Below are positions 1 to 13,417 of a stretch of 64,000 nt of DNA, piece by piece. Origin of the DNA: Mycobacterium senriense (GTDB lineage Bacteria; Actinomycetota; Actinomycetes; Mycobacteriales; Mycobacteriaceae); contig NZ_AP024828.1 of the NCBI RefSeq assembly GCF_019668465.1, positions 5,208,001 to 5,272,000 on the forward strand, in the 5' to 3' direction. Numbering within the stretch: position 1 is the stretch's first letter; every line of letters starts with the position of its first letter. The position numbers were made by a program, and so were the translations under genes. The notes under the pieces were generated by a model. The model saw only the letters and a list, made by a program, of their open reading frames with translations. It had not been told where the DNA came from and made no database searches.

Positions 1-1460
<1,460 letters not shown>

Positions 1461-1561
1461 GGCCAGAGCTGCAATCGGCTCAGCGCGAGCGCAGCGCCAT
1501 CCCAGGCCGCGGCACTCACCGCTGCGCGCACCCGGGGTGGCTCCCTTAGGATCTGATCCTC

Positions 1562-3112
1562 ATGGCCGCAGCCCCGACCCGTCTCCGGAGGATCGACACC
1601 CACGCCTCGGCGCTCTTCGCCGTTTGCTGCGGCAGCTTGCTCGTCCTGCTGCTGGTACGCAACCACGGGCTGTTCGGCCATCCTGTCTACGAGGCCGGAG
1701 ATCCGGCGGCCAACTCGATTCTCACCTTGCAAGCCAAGCACTTCGCCCTGATGACCGGGCACTACTCCAGGGTCGGTTTCCACCATCCCGGTCCGGCTTT
1801 TTTCTATGTACAGGCCGTCGGCGAATGGTTGCTGCACGACGTGACCGGTGTCGTTCCGGCGGCCTACAACGGGCAGGCAATCGCGATCATGGCCCTCAAC
1901 GCGATGCTGATCGGGCTCGGGCTGACCATCCTCCATACGTGGGTGCGCTCGGCGCCGGCGGTGCTCACCGCGGCCGGCATCAGCCTCATTTTTCTCGCCG
2001 AACACCCCCAGCTGGTGTGCTCCACCTGGATGCCGCACGCCTGCTTCGCGCCCTTCTTCCTCTACCTCGTCACGGTCGCGTCGGTGGCGGCCGGCCGACT
2101 GCGCCACCTGTGGGCCATGGTGCTCGCCGGCGGCCTGCTGGTGCACGGGCACGCGGAATTCCTGCTCCTGGTGCCCCTGCTTGCGCTGGCGGCGCTCGTG
2201 CCCCAGCGGCGCCAGTTGCTCGCACACCGCCGCGACGTGCTGGTCGCCTCGGCTTTGTTGGCGTTGTTCCTGCTCCCGATGGTGCTCAACGTGATGCTGC
2301 ACTGGCCGGGCGAGATTCCGCAGTACCTGGCCTACGGCCACCGCGCCCCAAACCCGCCGGTCGCGGCGGCGCGATTTCTCGCGCAGTTCTGGGGCCCGGG
2401 TCCTGCCCTCGGCGCGGTGTTCCTGGTGGCGTTGTTCGCGGCGGATGTGGCGCTGGTCCGCAAGCTCGCACACCCGGGCATCGACGAGGCGGTGCACGAC
2501 TTCTCCCGTCGCCTGCTTCGGGTCACCGCCTTGGCCACCGCGCTGTTCGCCTTCTACTGCTGGTACGGCGTCGACCATCTCTGGCAGTCCTACATCGGCG
2601 TCTTCTCCTACGCGTTGCCGCTGGTTTTACTCATCCTGGGCTCGTCGGCGCTGGTGGTGCTGGCGATGTCACGGCCGGAGCTGGTCGCCCACCGCCTGGC
2701 GGCCGGCGCCGCGGCCGTCAGCCTGGCGGTCGGGGTGGTGCTCGCCCTCACCACGGACTCCCTGCGCAGAGACCGCGACGAGCTGACGGGCGTGCCCGTC
2801 GCGCTCGAGTACCTGACCGTGCACGCCCACGGCAAGCCGATCGTGCTGCAGACACGCACCGACGAATCCTGGGCCGACGCGCTCGCGCTGCTCGACGCCG
2901 CCACGCGGGACGGACAGCGTGCCTGCCTGGCGCAGGAACGCTGGCGGCTCCAGGCCACCCCTCAGTTCATGTGCACACCGGAGGAGCTGGCCGGCGGGGC
3001 GCGCTTCACGCTCAGCCGCGTCGACCCGGTGGCGCCGGGCGTCCCGGTGGTGCCGAATCTCAATCCGATCCCCGCGTCCTACCCGCCGTCGGCGGTCATC
3101 GCCGCCGGCTGA
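1562..3112 (+). CDS. Polytopic membrane protein, GT-C glycosyltransferase-like
   Basis: A 516-residue protein of unknown function. It begins with a membrane segment at about residues 17-32, followed by an acidic loop (YEAGDPAANS) in the place where GT-C polyprenyl-phosphate-sugar transferases carry their catalytic Asp. Roughly nine or ten more hydrophobic helices run to residue 410, then a soluble C-terminal domain of about 100 residues. The layout resembles mycobacterial GT-C enzymes or ArnT/PMT-like proteins, but I recognise no diagnostic family motif. It diverges from fabG1 and stands where H37Rv has Rv1482c, to which I cannot show homology. The start ATG at 1562 is chosen because it places the first helix normally. 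Confidence 0.75.
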   Translation: MAAAPTRLRRIDTHASALFAVCCGSLLVLLLVRNHGLFGHPVYEAGDPAANSILTLQAKHFALMTGHYSRVGFHHPGPAFFYVQAVGEWLLHDVTGVVPAAYNGQAIAIMALNAMLIGLGLTILHTWVRSAPAVLTAAGISLIFLAEHPQLVCSTWMPHACFAPFFLYLVTVASVAAGRLRHLWAMVLAGGLLVHGHAEFLLLVPLLALAALVPQRRQLLAHRRDVLVASALLALFLLPMVLNVMLHWPGEIPQYLAYGHRAPNPPVAAARFLAQFWGPGPALGAVFLVALFAADVALVRKLAHPGIDEAVHDFSRRLLRVTALATALFAFYCWYGVDHLWQSYIGVFSYALPLVLLILGSSALVVLAMSRPELVAHRLAAGAAAVSLAVGVVLALTTDSLRRDRDELTGVPVALEYLTVHAHGKPIVLQTRTDESWADALALLDAATRDGQRACLAQERWRLQATPQFMCTPEELAGGARFTLSRVDPVAPGVPVVPNLNPIPASYPPSAVIAAG

Positions 3113-3130
3113 GCGTCACCGGGCGGTCGC

Positions 3131-3186
3131 CGAGCGTAACGCCAGTGCGTGATTTCTTGCCGGCAGTCGCAGTGGCGTTACGCTCG
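3131..3186. repeat. 56-nt palindromic repeat, copy 1
   Basis: An imperfect inverted repeat with arms CGAGCGTAACGCCAGTGCG and CGCAGTGGCGTTACGCTCG (one mismatch) around an 18-nt loop. It matches copy 2 at 4053-4108 at 52 of 56 positions and lies between the two plus-strand genes ending at 3112 and starting at 3222. The stem could act as a transcription terminator in RNA or as a REP-like element in DNA. Confidence 0.85.
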
Positions 3187-3221
3187 GCCCGCGTGTCGGT
3201 GGGCGGCGGCACACTTTCGCC

Positions 3222-4061
3222 ATGACGGACCCTTTCTTGGGCACCGAGGCTCTGGCCGCGGGCACGCTCACCGCCTATGAGCTGCGTACTCGGTACGTCG
3301 CGCTTCATCAAGACGTGTACGTGCCGCGTGGTGCCGAGCCGACGGCGGTACTGCGTGCCAAGGCGTGTTGGTTGCGCTCGCGTCGCCGGGGCGTGCTTGC
3401 GGGTTTCTCGGCGGCTGCCCTTCACGGCGCCAAGTGGATCGACCCGATGCGGCGCGCCGCGATCATTGACACCAATCGCCGACCCGCCGAGGGAGTTGAG
3501 GTCTGGGAAGAGCGCATCGACCCCGACGAGATCGCCGTTGTGGATGGCATGAGGGTGACCATGCCGGCCCGCACCGCTGTCGACCTGGTACGGCGATGCC
3601 CGCATGGCATCGCAGTTGCTGCTATCGACGCTCTGGCACAGGCGGTCGAGTTGAAGTTCGCCGATGTCGAGCTGCTGGTTGAGCGATATAAGGGCCGCCG
3701 CGGCATCAGATTCGCCAGAGCGGCTCTTGAACTGGTGGACGAGGGCGCTCAATCGCCGAAGGAGACGTGGCTGCGCCTGTTGCTGATCCACGCCGGCTTC
3801 CCTCGACCACAGACGCAAATTCCGGTTCGCAACGAATGGGGTTGGGCTGAGGCATATCTCGACATGGGCTGGGAAGACATCAAGGTGGCGGTCGAGTATG
3901 ACGGCGACCAGCATCGGTCAAGCCGCGCTCAGTACATCAAGGACATCCGCCGGCTGGAAATGCTGGAACGCCACGGGTGGCTCGTGATTCGAGTCGTGGC
4001 CGAGCACCACCCCGACGACATCATTCGCCGCGTGGCCCGAGCGCGAGCGCGCCGAGCGTAA
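3222..4061 (+). CDS. AbiEi-like / DUF559 domain protein
   Basis: A 279-residue protein with an N-terminal region (about 1-150) resembling the AbiEi-type domain common in mycobacteria: HQDVYVPRG, a central AALHGA stretch and a TAVDLVRR segment. The C-terminal region (about 170-279) is DUF559-like and resembles Vsr/PD-(D/E)XK nucleases, with the VEYDGDQH core and conserved WLVIRV strand. DNA binding or cleavage is therefore plausible, and related proteins are annotated as type IV toxin-antitoxin components, but no toxin gene is adjacent. Third positions are less GC-rich than in neighbouring core genes. The gene sits between two copies of a 56-nt palindrome, and its stop codon lies inside copy 2. 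Confidence 0.85.
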   Translation: MTDPFLGTEALAAGTLTAYELRTRYVALHQDVYVPRGAEPTAVLRAKACWLRSRRRGVLAGFSAAALHGAKWIDPMRRAAIIDTNRRPAEGVEVWEERIDPDEIAVVDGMRVTMPARTAVDLVRRCPHGIAVAAIDALAQAVELKFADVELLVERYKGRRGIRFARAALELVDEGAQSPKETWLRLLLIHAGFPRPQTQIPVRNEWGWAEAYLDMGWEDIKVAVEYDGDQHRSSRAQYIKDIRRLEMLERHGWLVIRVVAEHHPDDIIRRVARARARRA

Positions 4062-4108
4062 CGCCAGTGCGTAATTTCCAGCCGGCCGTCGCAGTGGCGT
4101 TACGCTCG
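4053..4108. repeat. 56-nt palindromic repeat, copy 2, between convergent genes
   Basis: Same structure as copy 1: 19-nt arms with one mismatch and an 18-nt loop; the four differences from copy 1 are all in the loop. It supplies the TAA stop (4059-4061) of the upstream gene and lies between convergent genes, where it could terminate transcription from both sides. Confidence 0.85.
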
Positions 4109-4142
4109 CCGACGCGGAGGTCGGCAGCGATGCGCCCGAACG

Positions 4143-5150
4143 CTAGGTCGGCAGGCGCCGGTTGATCAGCAGGGCCGCCAGTGCGGCCAGCGCCAGCACC
4201 ACCGCGCCCAGCCGCACCCAGCCCACGCTGGCGTCGCCCTTGATGGTCTCGTAGCCGATCTGCTGCTGCAGCGTCGCGTACACGGATTTCAGTTCCTGCA
4301 ATGACGCTGCGCTGTAGGCGTTCCCACCCGAGAGCTGGGCGACCTTCCTCAGCGTCTCGTCGTCGACGGGCACCGGCTGACGCTGGTCGTTGATCTCGAC
4401 GAAGCCGTACGGGGTGCCGAAGGAGATGGTGGAGATCGGCACGCCCTGGTCCTTGGCGGTGCGCGCGGCGGTGAAGGCGCCCTTCGGGTTATCCGGGTTG
4501 GTCGGCATCGTCTCCTTGCCATCGGAGAACAGCACGATGCGCGCCGGCGGCGGTTTGTCGCCGCCGCCGATCACCGCGCCCACCGTCGCGATGGCCTGCA
4601 GGGCGGTGAAGATGCCCTCCCCGGTCGCGGTGCGGTCGGCGTACTGCAGCTTGTCCAGCGCGGTCTTGGTCGATTCGCGGTTGGTCGTCGGCGATACCAA
4701 CACCGTCGCGGTCCCGGCATAGGCGATCAGCCCGAGGTTGATGCCCGGGGTGAGCTCGTCGGCGAACTGCTTGGCCGCTTCCTGGGCGGCCGCCATCCGG
4801 GTGGGCTGCACGTCGGTGGCGCGCATGGATTGCGAGACGTCGATGACCAGCATCACCACCGCGCGGTTGCGGGGAATCCGGACGTCGTTCGTCGGGCCCG
4901 CCATCGCGATGGTGAACAGCACCAGCGACGCGATGAGCAGAATCGCGGGCACGTGCCGCCACCTGGGTGGCCGTTTGGGGGCGACGCTTTCCAGCAGCTC
5001 CATGTTGGCGAACCGCAGCATGCGACGCTGCCGCGCCAACTGCATCAGGATGTAGAGCGCGGCCAGCCCTACGACGACGAGCAGGAACAGAAAGAACCAC
5101 GAATGTTCAAAGCCCGACAACGACATTGGGCCGAGTAGCGGCAGTGTCAC
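4143..5150 (-). CDS. VWA-domain membrane protein (Rv1481-like)
   Basis: A 335-residue von Willebrand factor A protein with the BatA/BatB layout: two N-terminal membrane helices (about 15-37 and 68-85), an extracytoplasmic VWA domain from about residue 97 with the metal-ion MIDAS motif DVSQSM, and a final helix at about 312-330. It is the last gene of the ripA-ripB-moxR1-DUF58-VWA operon and overlaps the DUF58 stop by 4 nt (ATGA). MoxR/DUF58/VWA sets usually act together in assembly or metal loading of protein complexes. The target here is unproven, but co-transcription with peptidoglycan hydrolases points to the envelope. Confidence 0.93.
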   Translation of the reverse strand: MTLPLLGPMSLSGFEHSWFFLFLLVVVGLAALYILMQLARQRRMLRFANMELLESVAPKRPPRWRHVPAILLIASLVLFTIAMAGPTNDVRIPRNRAVVMLVIDVSQSMRATDVQPTRMAAAQEAAKQFADELTPGINLGLIAYAGTATVLVSPTTNRESTKTALDKLQYADRTATGEGIFTALQAIATVGAVIGGGDKPPPARIVLFSDGKETMPTNPDNPKGAFTAARTAKDQGVPISTISFGTPYGFVEINDQRQPVPVDDETLRKVAQLSGGNAYSAASLQELKSVYATLQQQIGYETIKGDASVGWVRLGAVVLALAALAALLINRRLPT

Positions 5151-6097
5151 TGCCGCCCTGCCAATGCACCGCGCCGGCGGGATTCGACAAAGCGCACGAT
5201 GTCGGCGATCCAGTCACGGTCGGTGCGCAGCGTCAGGATCGGAGCCCCGCAGCTGCGGATGGTGCGCGCCACGTCGGCACGGTGCGCCGCGGCGGCCTTG
5301 GCGAAATCGTCCCGCAGCTGGGCGTCGATGGTGAATTCACGGGTGACGCCGGACTCGGCGTCCTGCAGCACCACGTCGCCGATGTCGGGCAGCTCGACGT
5401 CGCGGGGGTCCAGCACCTCGACCGCCAGCACCTCGTGCCGGGCGGCGACGGCGCGTAGTGGGCGCATCCAGTTGATCGGTCCGAGGAAGTCGCTGATGAT
5501 GACCGCCATGCCGCGGCGGCGCTCCGGGCGGCGCAGCGAGTCGATCGCCGTCGCCAGGTCGCCGCGCACCCCGACCGGGGCCCGCGGCGTGGTGGCGATG
5601 GTGCGCAGCAACGTCTGCTCGTGCTGACGCCCGGAGCGGGCGGGCACCCGGGTGATGTTGGCGCCGGTGGAGACGATCGCGCCCAGCCTGTTGCCGCCCC
5701 CGCTGTTGAGGAAGGTGATGGCGGCGGCGGCCGCGACGGCAAGGTCGCGCTTCTCGCACACCGTGGTGCCGAAGTCCAGGCTGGCCGACATGTCGACCAC
5801 CAGCCAGGTTTCCAGCTCCCGGTCGGCGATCATCTGCCGCACGTGCGGGTGCGTGGTGCGCGCGGTGACGGCCCAGTCCATCCGGCGGACATCGTCGCCG
5901 GGCTGATACTCGCGCGACTCCCCCGGCTCCGAGCCAGGGCCCGGGATCAGGCCGAGGTGGTCGCCGTGCAGCACACCGTCGAGCTTGCGCTTGACGGTGA
6001 GCTCGAGGGTGCGCAGCGCCGCCGACAGCTTCGGGTCGTCGATCTGACCCCGCTGCATCGATGGTGGATGGACCACCGGCCGCTTGGGGTCGGTCAC
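5147..6097 (-). CDS. DUF58 domain protein (Rv1480-like)
   Basis: A 316-residue soluble DUF58 protein, the usual partner of MoxR ATPases. The DUF58 core begins with the GDDVRRMDW motif (about 87-95), followed by the degenerate VWA-like segment [12 protein letters not shown]. No membrane helix or signal peptide is visible. It overlaps moxR1 upstream and the VWA gene downstream by 4 nt each, indicating translational coupling. Proposed role: substrate adaptor between the MoxR ATPase and the membrane VWA protein. The family assignment is firm and the function is inferred. Confidence 0.93.
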   Translation of the reverse strand: MTDPKRPVVHPPSMQRGQIDDPKLSAALRTLELTVKRKLDGVLHGDHLGLIPGPGSEPGESREYQPGDDVRRMDWAVTARTTHPHVRQMIADRELETWLVVDMSASLDFGTTVCEKRDLAVAAAAAITFLNSGGGNRLGAIVSTGANITRVPARSGRQHEQTLLRTIATTPRAPVGVRGDLATAIDSLRRPERRRGMAVIISDFLGPINWMRPLRAVAARHEVLAVEVLDPRDVELPDIGDVVLQDAESGVTREFTIDAQLRDDFAKAAAAHRADVARTIRSCGAPILTLRTDRDWIADIVRFVESRRRGALAGRQ

Positions 6098-7227
6098 CGA
6101 CCGCTGGCCGCGCCGGCGGGTTGCATCACCGGGGGCACCGAATGACCTTGCTGCGGAACGGCATTCACCTGAGGCAGGGCAACCGTCTGCAGCACCCGGT
6201 TGATGACGACCTCGGCGGAGATCTCGTCGGCCAGCGCGTCGTAGGTGAGCACCAGCCGGTGGCGCAGCACGTCGGGGATGACGTCGACGACGTCTTGCGG
6301 GATGACGTAGTCACGGCCGCGGACCAGCGCCAGTGACCGGGCGGCGGCGATGATGCCCAGCGAGGCACGCGGGGACGCCCCGAACGAGATCCACGTCTTG
6401 ACGTCGTTCATGCCGAGCTGTTCGGGATGACGGGTGGCGGTGACCACGCGCACCACATAATCGACCAGCGCGTGGTGGACGAAGACGTTGGCCGCGATGT
6501 CCTGCAGTCGCAGCAGGTCGCCGGTGTTGAGGATCTGCTTGGGCTCCGGCGGGCGCACGCCCATCCGGTAGATGATCTCCCGCTCCTCCTCCGGTGACGG
6601 GTAGCCGACGTTGATCTTGAACAGGAAGCGGTCGCGCTGGGCCTCGGGCAGCGGGTACACGCCCTCGTGCTCGATGGGGTTCTGCGTCGCCATCACCAGG
6701 AACGGGTTGGGCAGCGGGAACCTCTTGCCGCCGATCGAAACCTGGCGTTCCTGCATGACCTCCAGCAGCGCCGACTGCACCTTGGCCGGCGCACGGTTGA
6801 TCTCGTCGGCGAGCAGGAAGTTGACCACCACCGGGCCGAGCTCGGTGTCGAACTCTTCCTTGCCCTGGCGGTAGATGCGGGTACCGATGATGTCGGTGGG
6901 CACCAGGTCGGGCGTGAACTGGATGCGCGCGAACGTCCCGCCGACCACCTTGGCGAACGTCTCGACGGCCAGCGTCTTGGCCACGCCGGGCACACCCTCG
7001 AGCAGCACGTGTCCCTTGGACAACAGGCCGACTAGCATCCGCTCCACCAGTTGGTCCTGGCCGACGATGATGCGCTTGACCTCGAAGATGGCCCGCTCCA
7101 GGGTCTGCACCTCGGCAGCCAGTCCGTTGCCCCCGCCTGCCGGCGCTTCGTGGGCCGGGCCGGTTTGCCCGCCCGGGCCGGAGTAACCGCTGGCGCCTGG
7201 CGGCGGCCCACCTGCTGCTGTCATCAA
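6094..7227 (-). CDS. moxR1: MoxR-family AAA+ ATPase
   Basis: A 377-residue AAA+ ATPase, the usual size for MoxR1. After a Pro/Gly-rich N-terminal tail of about 35 residues come Walker A (GVPGVAKT), Walker B (LLADEINRA), the sensor-1 region (ATQNPIE) and the YPLPEAQRDRF motif typical of the MoxR clade. It probably acts as a chaperone for complex assembly with the downstream DUF58 and VWA proteins. It lies 108 nt after ripB in the same direction, so co-transcription is likely, though the gap could hold an internal promoter. Confidence 0.96.
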   Translation of the reverse strand: MMTAAGGPPPGASGYSGPGGQTGPAHEAPAGGGNGLAAEVQTLERAIFEVKRIIVGQDQLVERMLVGLLSKGHVLLEGVPGVAKTLAVETFAKVVGGTFARIQFTPDLVPTDIIGTRIYRQGKEEFDTELGPVVVNFLLADEINRAPAKVQSALLEVMQERQVSIGGKRFPLPNPFLVMATQNPIEHEGVYPLPEAQRDRFLFKINVGYPSPEEEREIIYRMGVRPPEPKQILNTGDLLRLQDIAANVFVHHALVDYVVRVVTATRHPEQLGMNDVKTWISFGASPRASLGIIAAARSLALVRGRDYVIPQDVVDVIPDVLRHRLVLTYDALADEISAEVVINRVLQTVALPQVNAVPQQGHSVPPVMQPAGAASGR

Positions 7228-7335
7228 GAACCCTCCAAGGTCAAACGGACACGACTGCCGGGCAGCGACGTGCCCTGGTCCAACTATTCCAGGCCCGCCT
7301 AATTCCGTCGACGCCGCGGGTTCGCTGGACTGCGA

Positions 7336-8070
7336 TCAGTACTCGATGATCCTGGTCAGGAACGGCGTCATGCCGGGCTTACGAACCGGGCTGACCGTAA
7401 CCTTGGCGGCGCTGCCCGACGCCTCGAGCATCTGGCCGTTGCCCAGGTACATGGTGACGTGTTGACTGCCGCCCGGGCCGTAGAAGATCAGGTCGCCGCG
7501 CCGGGCCTGATCCGGCGGGATGTGGCGGCCGGCGTTGTACTGGTCACCGGAGAACCGCGGGATCAGCACGCCGACCCCGGCGAACCCGTAGCGCATCAGG
7601 CCCGAGCAGTCGAAGCCGGTGATGTTGGCGCCGTCGCCGACGCCCTTGCTCGGGCCATCCAGCGAGCCACCGCCCCACGAATACGGCACCCCCATCTGGG
7701 AGCCCATCCGGCGAATCACGTACTCGATGGCCTGCCGGCCGTTTGCCCGCGGAATCTTGGCGCCGGGGTTGCTCGGAGTGGCCGCCGCGGCGGGAGGATC
7801 GCCACCGAGGTTGATCCCGATCCCGCTCAAGAATTGCTTGCCCAGGTCCATGGTGGTCTGGGTGGCCTGGGCGGTGGCCTGCAGCGAGGCGTTGGCGACG
7901 GCGAGCGGGTCGCCGGGCGCGCCGGCACTGATCTGGGCGGGCAGTGTGGGGTCCCACTGGCCCGGATCGGCACCGGCGAGAGGAGCCGGGGCCGCCACAG
8001 AAAACATCAGCCCGGACACCACTGCGGTGATCCAGGCGAAGTTGATGAGACGAATCCGATTGCGGCGCAT
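7336..8070 (-). CDS. ripB: NlpC/P60 peptidoglycan endopeptidase RipB
   Basis: Secreted D,L-endopeptidase that cuts between D-Glu and meso-DAP in peptidoglycan stems. A signal peptide (MRRNRIRLINF... cleaved near AGADP) leads to a short linker and the NlpC/P60 domain. Catalytic Cys lies in FDCSGL, His in SQHVTMYLG 49 residues on, and Glu 12 further (MLEAS); these spacings equal those in the RipA encoded next door. RipB lacks the RipA coiled coil. ATG at 8070 is preferred because it begins the signal peptide cleanly; an in-frame start at 8091 adds MSTERIA. It follows ripA by 25 nt. Confidence 0.95.
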   Translation of the reverse strand: MRRNRIRLINFAWITAVVSGLMFSVAAPAPLAGADPGQWDPTLPAQISAGAPGDPLAVANASLQATAQATQTTMDLGKQFLSGIGINLGGDPPAAAATPSNPGAKIPRANGRQAIEYVIRRMGSQMGVPYSWGGGSLDGPSKGVGDGANITGFDCSGLMRYGFAGVGVLIPRFSGDQYNAGRHIPPDQARRGDLIFYGPGGSQHVTMYLGNGQMLEASGSAAKVTVSPVRKPGMTPFLTRIIEY

Positions 8071-8095
8071 GGCTATCCGTTCAGTACTCACTCGA

Positions 8096-9544
8096 TCACC
8101 ACTCGATGTATCGGATCACGTAGGGCGTCATGCCGCTGGTGCGCACCGGGGCGACGCGGACCTTCAACCCGATGTCGGGGGCCTCGAGCATCTGGCCGTC
8201 GCCGAGGTAGATCGTGACGTGCTGGCTGCCGCCCGGCCCGTAGAAGATGACGTCGCCACGGCGCATCTGTGCGGACGGGATCTTGCGGCCCAGGTTGTAC
8301 TGCGAGCCCGAGTAGTGCGGCAGCTTGATGCCCACCCCGGCGAACGAGTACAGCACCAGGCCCGAACAGTCGAAACCGGTGATGCCGGCCCCGGAGTCGA
8401 TGCCCTTGCTCGGGCCGGCCGCGTTGCCGCCACCCCAGGAGTAGGGCACGCCGATCTGCGACATGCCGCGCCGGATCACGTATTCGGTGGCCTGCCGGCC
8501 GTACACCCGGGGGATGCGCCCGCCGACGCCACCGGGCGCCGCGTTGGTGATGCCGGTGTCGTCTGGCTTGAGAATGCCCATCTGCTGCAGGAAGTTACGG
8601 CCCAGACCGGCGGTGACCTGAGTCGAGGTGGCCGAGATGCCGAGCACCTGGTTGATCACCGCGATCGGGTCGCCGGGAACGTTGGCGCTCGGGATCATCG
8701 GCAACGTCGGGTCCCAGGCGCCATCCCACTGGCGGCCCCCGGACGACGGCGCCGGCGCGCCCGGCGAACCGGTCTCCCACCGGTCACCCGACGCGGGCGC
8801 TGCGGCCCCGCCGGTACCCGCGGACCACTGCCGCGCGGCCTCGCGCTTGGCCGCCTCGAGCTTGACCTGAGCCTGATCCCGTTCGGCGGCAAGGCGAATG
8901 ATGTCTTCGCGTTGCTGGTCGAACTTCTGCTTGGAATTGGTCAGCGCCGCCACGGCCGCGTCCTGACTGGACTTGGCGTCGGCGGCGGCCTTGTCGGCAT
9001 TCTGCTTGGCCAGCCGCGCCGCCGATTCCTTGTTCACCTGCTCGGTGCGGGCCTGCTGCAGCTTGGCCATCACGGCCTGCGAGCTCGTGGTCAGGTTCTT
9101 GGCGGCGGCTTCGGTCGCGATGATGTCGTCGGGGCTGCTCGCCGTCAGGTAGCTGTTCGACGGACCGTTCATATAGGTGGCCGCGGCGAACGTGTCGAAG
9201 CGGCGCTGCGCCCCGGCGATGGCGATGTTGGCGTCTTTGACCGCTTGCTGGCTGGTCTCCACATCGTGCTGGGCGGTGGCCGCGTTGTCCCGCGCGGTCT
9301 CCACGTCGACCAGGGCCTTGTTGACGCTTTCCTGTTCGGTCTGGATTTCGGCGCTCAGGTTCTGCAGCCGCTGGTTGGCCTTGGCGACGTTGGCGATGAG
9401 TGCGGCCAGGTTGTCGGCGGTGGGATCGGCCTCCGCGAGCCCCGGCGTCGCGATCAACAGCGCCAGGCTCAAAACGGATGGGACGACGGGCCGCAACAGC
9501 CTTGCGGCCGGTCGCGCAGAAGACCCCCAGCGTGTGCGTCTCAT
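8096..9544 (-). CDS. ripA: Peptidoglycan endopeptidase RipA
   Basis: A 482-residue septal peptidoglycan hydrolase needed for daughter-cell separation. It has a signal peptide (about 1-39), a long Ala/Gln-rich coiled coil (about 42-240) that autoinhibits the pro-enzyme, a Pro/Gly/Ser linker (about 241-275), and an NlpC/P60 domain from about 340. Catalytic residues by count are Cys393, His442 and Glu454, with the same 49/12 spacing as RipB. It heads the five-gene operon. Upstream direct repeats may bind a response regulator such as MtrA. Confidence 0.97.
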   Translation of the reverse strand: MRRTRWGSSARPAARLLRPVVPSVLSLALLIATPGLAEADPTADNLAALIANVAKANQRLQNLSAEIQTEQESVNKALVDVETARDNAATAQHDVETSQQAVKDANIAIAGAQRRFDTFAAATYMNGPSNSYLTASSPDDIIATEAAAKNLTTSSQAVMAKLQQARTEQVNKESAARLAKQNADKAAADAKSSQDAAVAALTNSKQKFDQQREDIIRLAAERDQAQVKLEAAKREAARQWSAGTGGAAAPASGDRWETGSPGAPAPSSGGRQWDGAWDPTLPMIPSANVPGDPIAVINQVLGISATSTQVTAGLGRNFLQQMGILKPDDTGITNAAPGGVGGRIPRVYGRQATEYVIRRGMSQIGVPYSWGGGNAAGPSKGIDSGAGITGFDCSGLVLYSFAGVGIKLPHYSGSQYNLGRKIPSAQMRRGDVIFYGPGGSQHVTIYLGDGQMLEAPDIGLKVRVAPVRTSGMTPYVIRYIEW

Positions 9545-9634
9545 TCGACTCAGGTCTCCTACGGCTCAACACGACGGGTGGCGCCGGCCACAGGTTCCAC
9601 GTAAGGCGCCAAAGACAACACCAGCATCATTTGC

Positions 9635-9717
9635 ACCGTACGTCACACCGGTGGGCGTGCAAACGCTCCACCGAAATCGCACTCTCTACGTGCGTTTAAT
9701 GTGACCGAACGGTGACC
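9635..9717 (-). promoter_or_regulatory. Candidate ripA promoter and upstream direct repeats
   Basis: On the minus strand, a TTGCAC -35-like hexamer (9657-9662) and a TACGGT -10-like hexamer (9635-9640, TANNNT) are 16 nt apart, placing initiation about 85 nt before the ripA ATG. Two identical GGTCAC hexamers (plus-strand GTGACC at 9701-9706 and 9712-9717) repeat with 11-nt periodicity. The two-component regulator MtrA is reported to bind GTCAC-type direct repeats and to control ripA, so this is a plausible site, unproven here. Confidence 0.35.
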
Positions 9718-9783
9718 TGCTCGGTTTGCCGCAGTCGGCGGTGAGGGTTCGTCGATTGAACCCGAAGAAGCGAATACCGGTGG

Positions 9784-10371
9784 TTACACGGCGGAATTGG
9801 TGTCGGCGGCGGGGGCTGCCGCGGTGTCATCCGTCGTTGCTGAGCGCCTGCTACGCAACTGCAACAACCGGGTGCCGACGGCCGCCGCGAAGACGGCGAT
9901 CAACAGGAAAATCGTCAGGCCGGTCCAGGGAAACTCGGGCGTGTCCAGCTCGTGTAAGAAATGCTGCGCGGAGACCACCGGGTTGCCGGTCTTGGCGATG
10001 TCCTCGCCGGCCTCGAGCGTGACGCGGGGGAACTTCGTGCTGTAGCTGCCGACGTAGCTCGGGCTGAGCGTCAGCACCGTCGCGTCGTGGTAGTCGGCGC
10101 CGACCACCGTCGAGATGTCGCGCAACGGGGTGTCATTCGGGGGGTTGTGGTCGAGCAGCACGATCTTGAGGTTGATGCCCTCGGCGTGCGCCTGATTGAC
10201 CACCTCGAGCAGTCCCGGCATCGCCGACGGCGCGGCACTGACCCCGGTGGCGGCGACCTGAGCCTTCACCATGGCCATGTCGACGTCCACCGGAATGTAA
10301 AGCGGCAGCGTCGAGTGCGAGAACACGGTGTCCTGCGGTAGCGGTGCAACGAACGACTCGTGCCCGGTCAT
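9784..10371 (-). CDS. Rv1476-like single-pass membrane protein
   Basis: A 195-residue protein of unknown function, conserved at this position beside ripA in mycobacteria. The soluble N-terminal 140 residues are followed by one membrane helix (about 148-170, LTIFLLIAVFAAAVG), an Arg-rich stop-transfer segment and an Ala/Asp-rich tail. The ATG at 10371 has a strong AGGAG ribosome site; a longer reading frame to 10527 has no such support. It precedes ripA in the same direction by 239 nt and diverges from acn. The topology suggests an extracytoplasmic N-domain anchored near the septal hydrolases, which is only inference. Confidence 0.85.
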   Translation of the reverse strand: MTGHESFVAPLPQDTVFSHSTLPLYIPVDVDMAMVKAQVAATGVSAAPSAMPGLLEVVNQAHAEGINLKIVLLDHNPPNDTPLRDISTVVGADYHDATVLTLSPSYVGSYSTKFPRVTLEAGEDIAKTGNPVVSAQHFLHELDTPEFPWTGLTIFLLIAVFAAAVGTRLLQLRSRRSATTDDTAAAPAADTNSAV

Positions 10372-10575
10372 CTGCGCCTCCTGCGGTAGTGCTAGAGGCA
10401 CCGTACGCGACTTCACTGTCGGGGGTTTAAACCGGCGGCCCCGGCGACAAGACTGAAAATCAGGAGTGCCGTCGTAATGCAGGACAAGCGTACTGTTAAA
10501 GTTGGCCTCATCGTTTGGACGACCCACCGACGCCAGCCCGTCGCGGTGGGAGAACTAAAGACTCTGGGAGTTGAA

Positions 10576-13392
<2,817 letters not shown>

Positions 13393-13417
13393 TCCCGGCC
13401 CGAATCCACCTCCCCCC

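Noticed and set aside
3222..4061. A complete toxin-antitoxin pair at the AbiEi-like gene
   Set aside because: No AbiEii-type nucleotidyltransferase partner is adjacent on either side.
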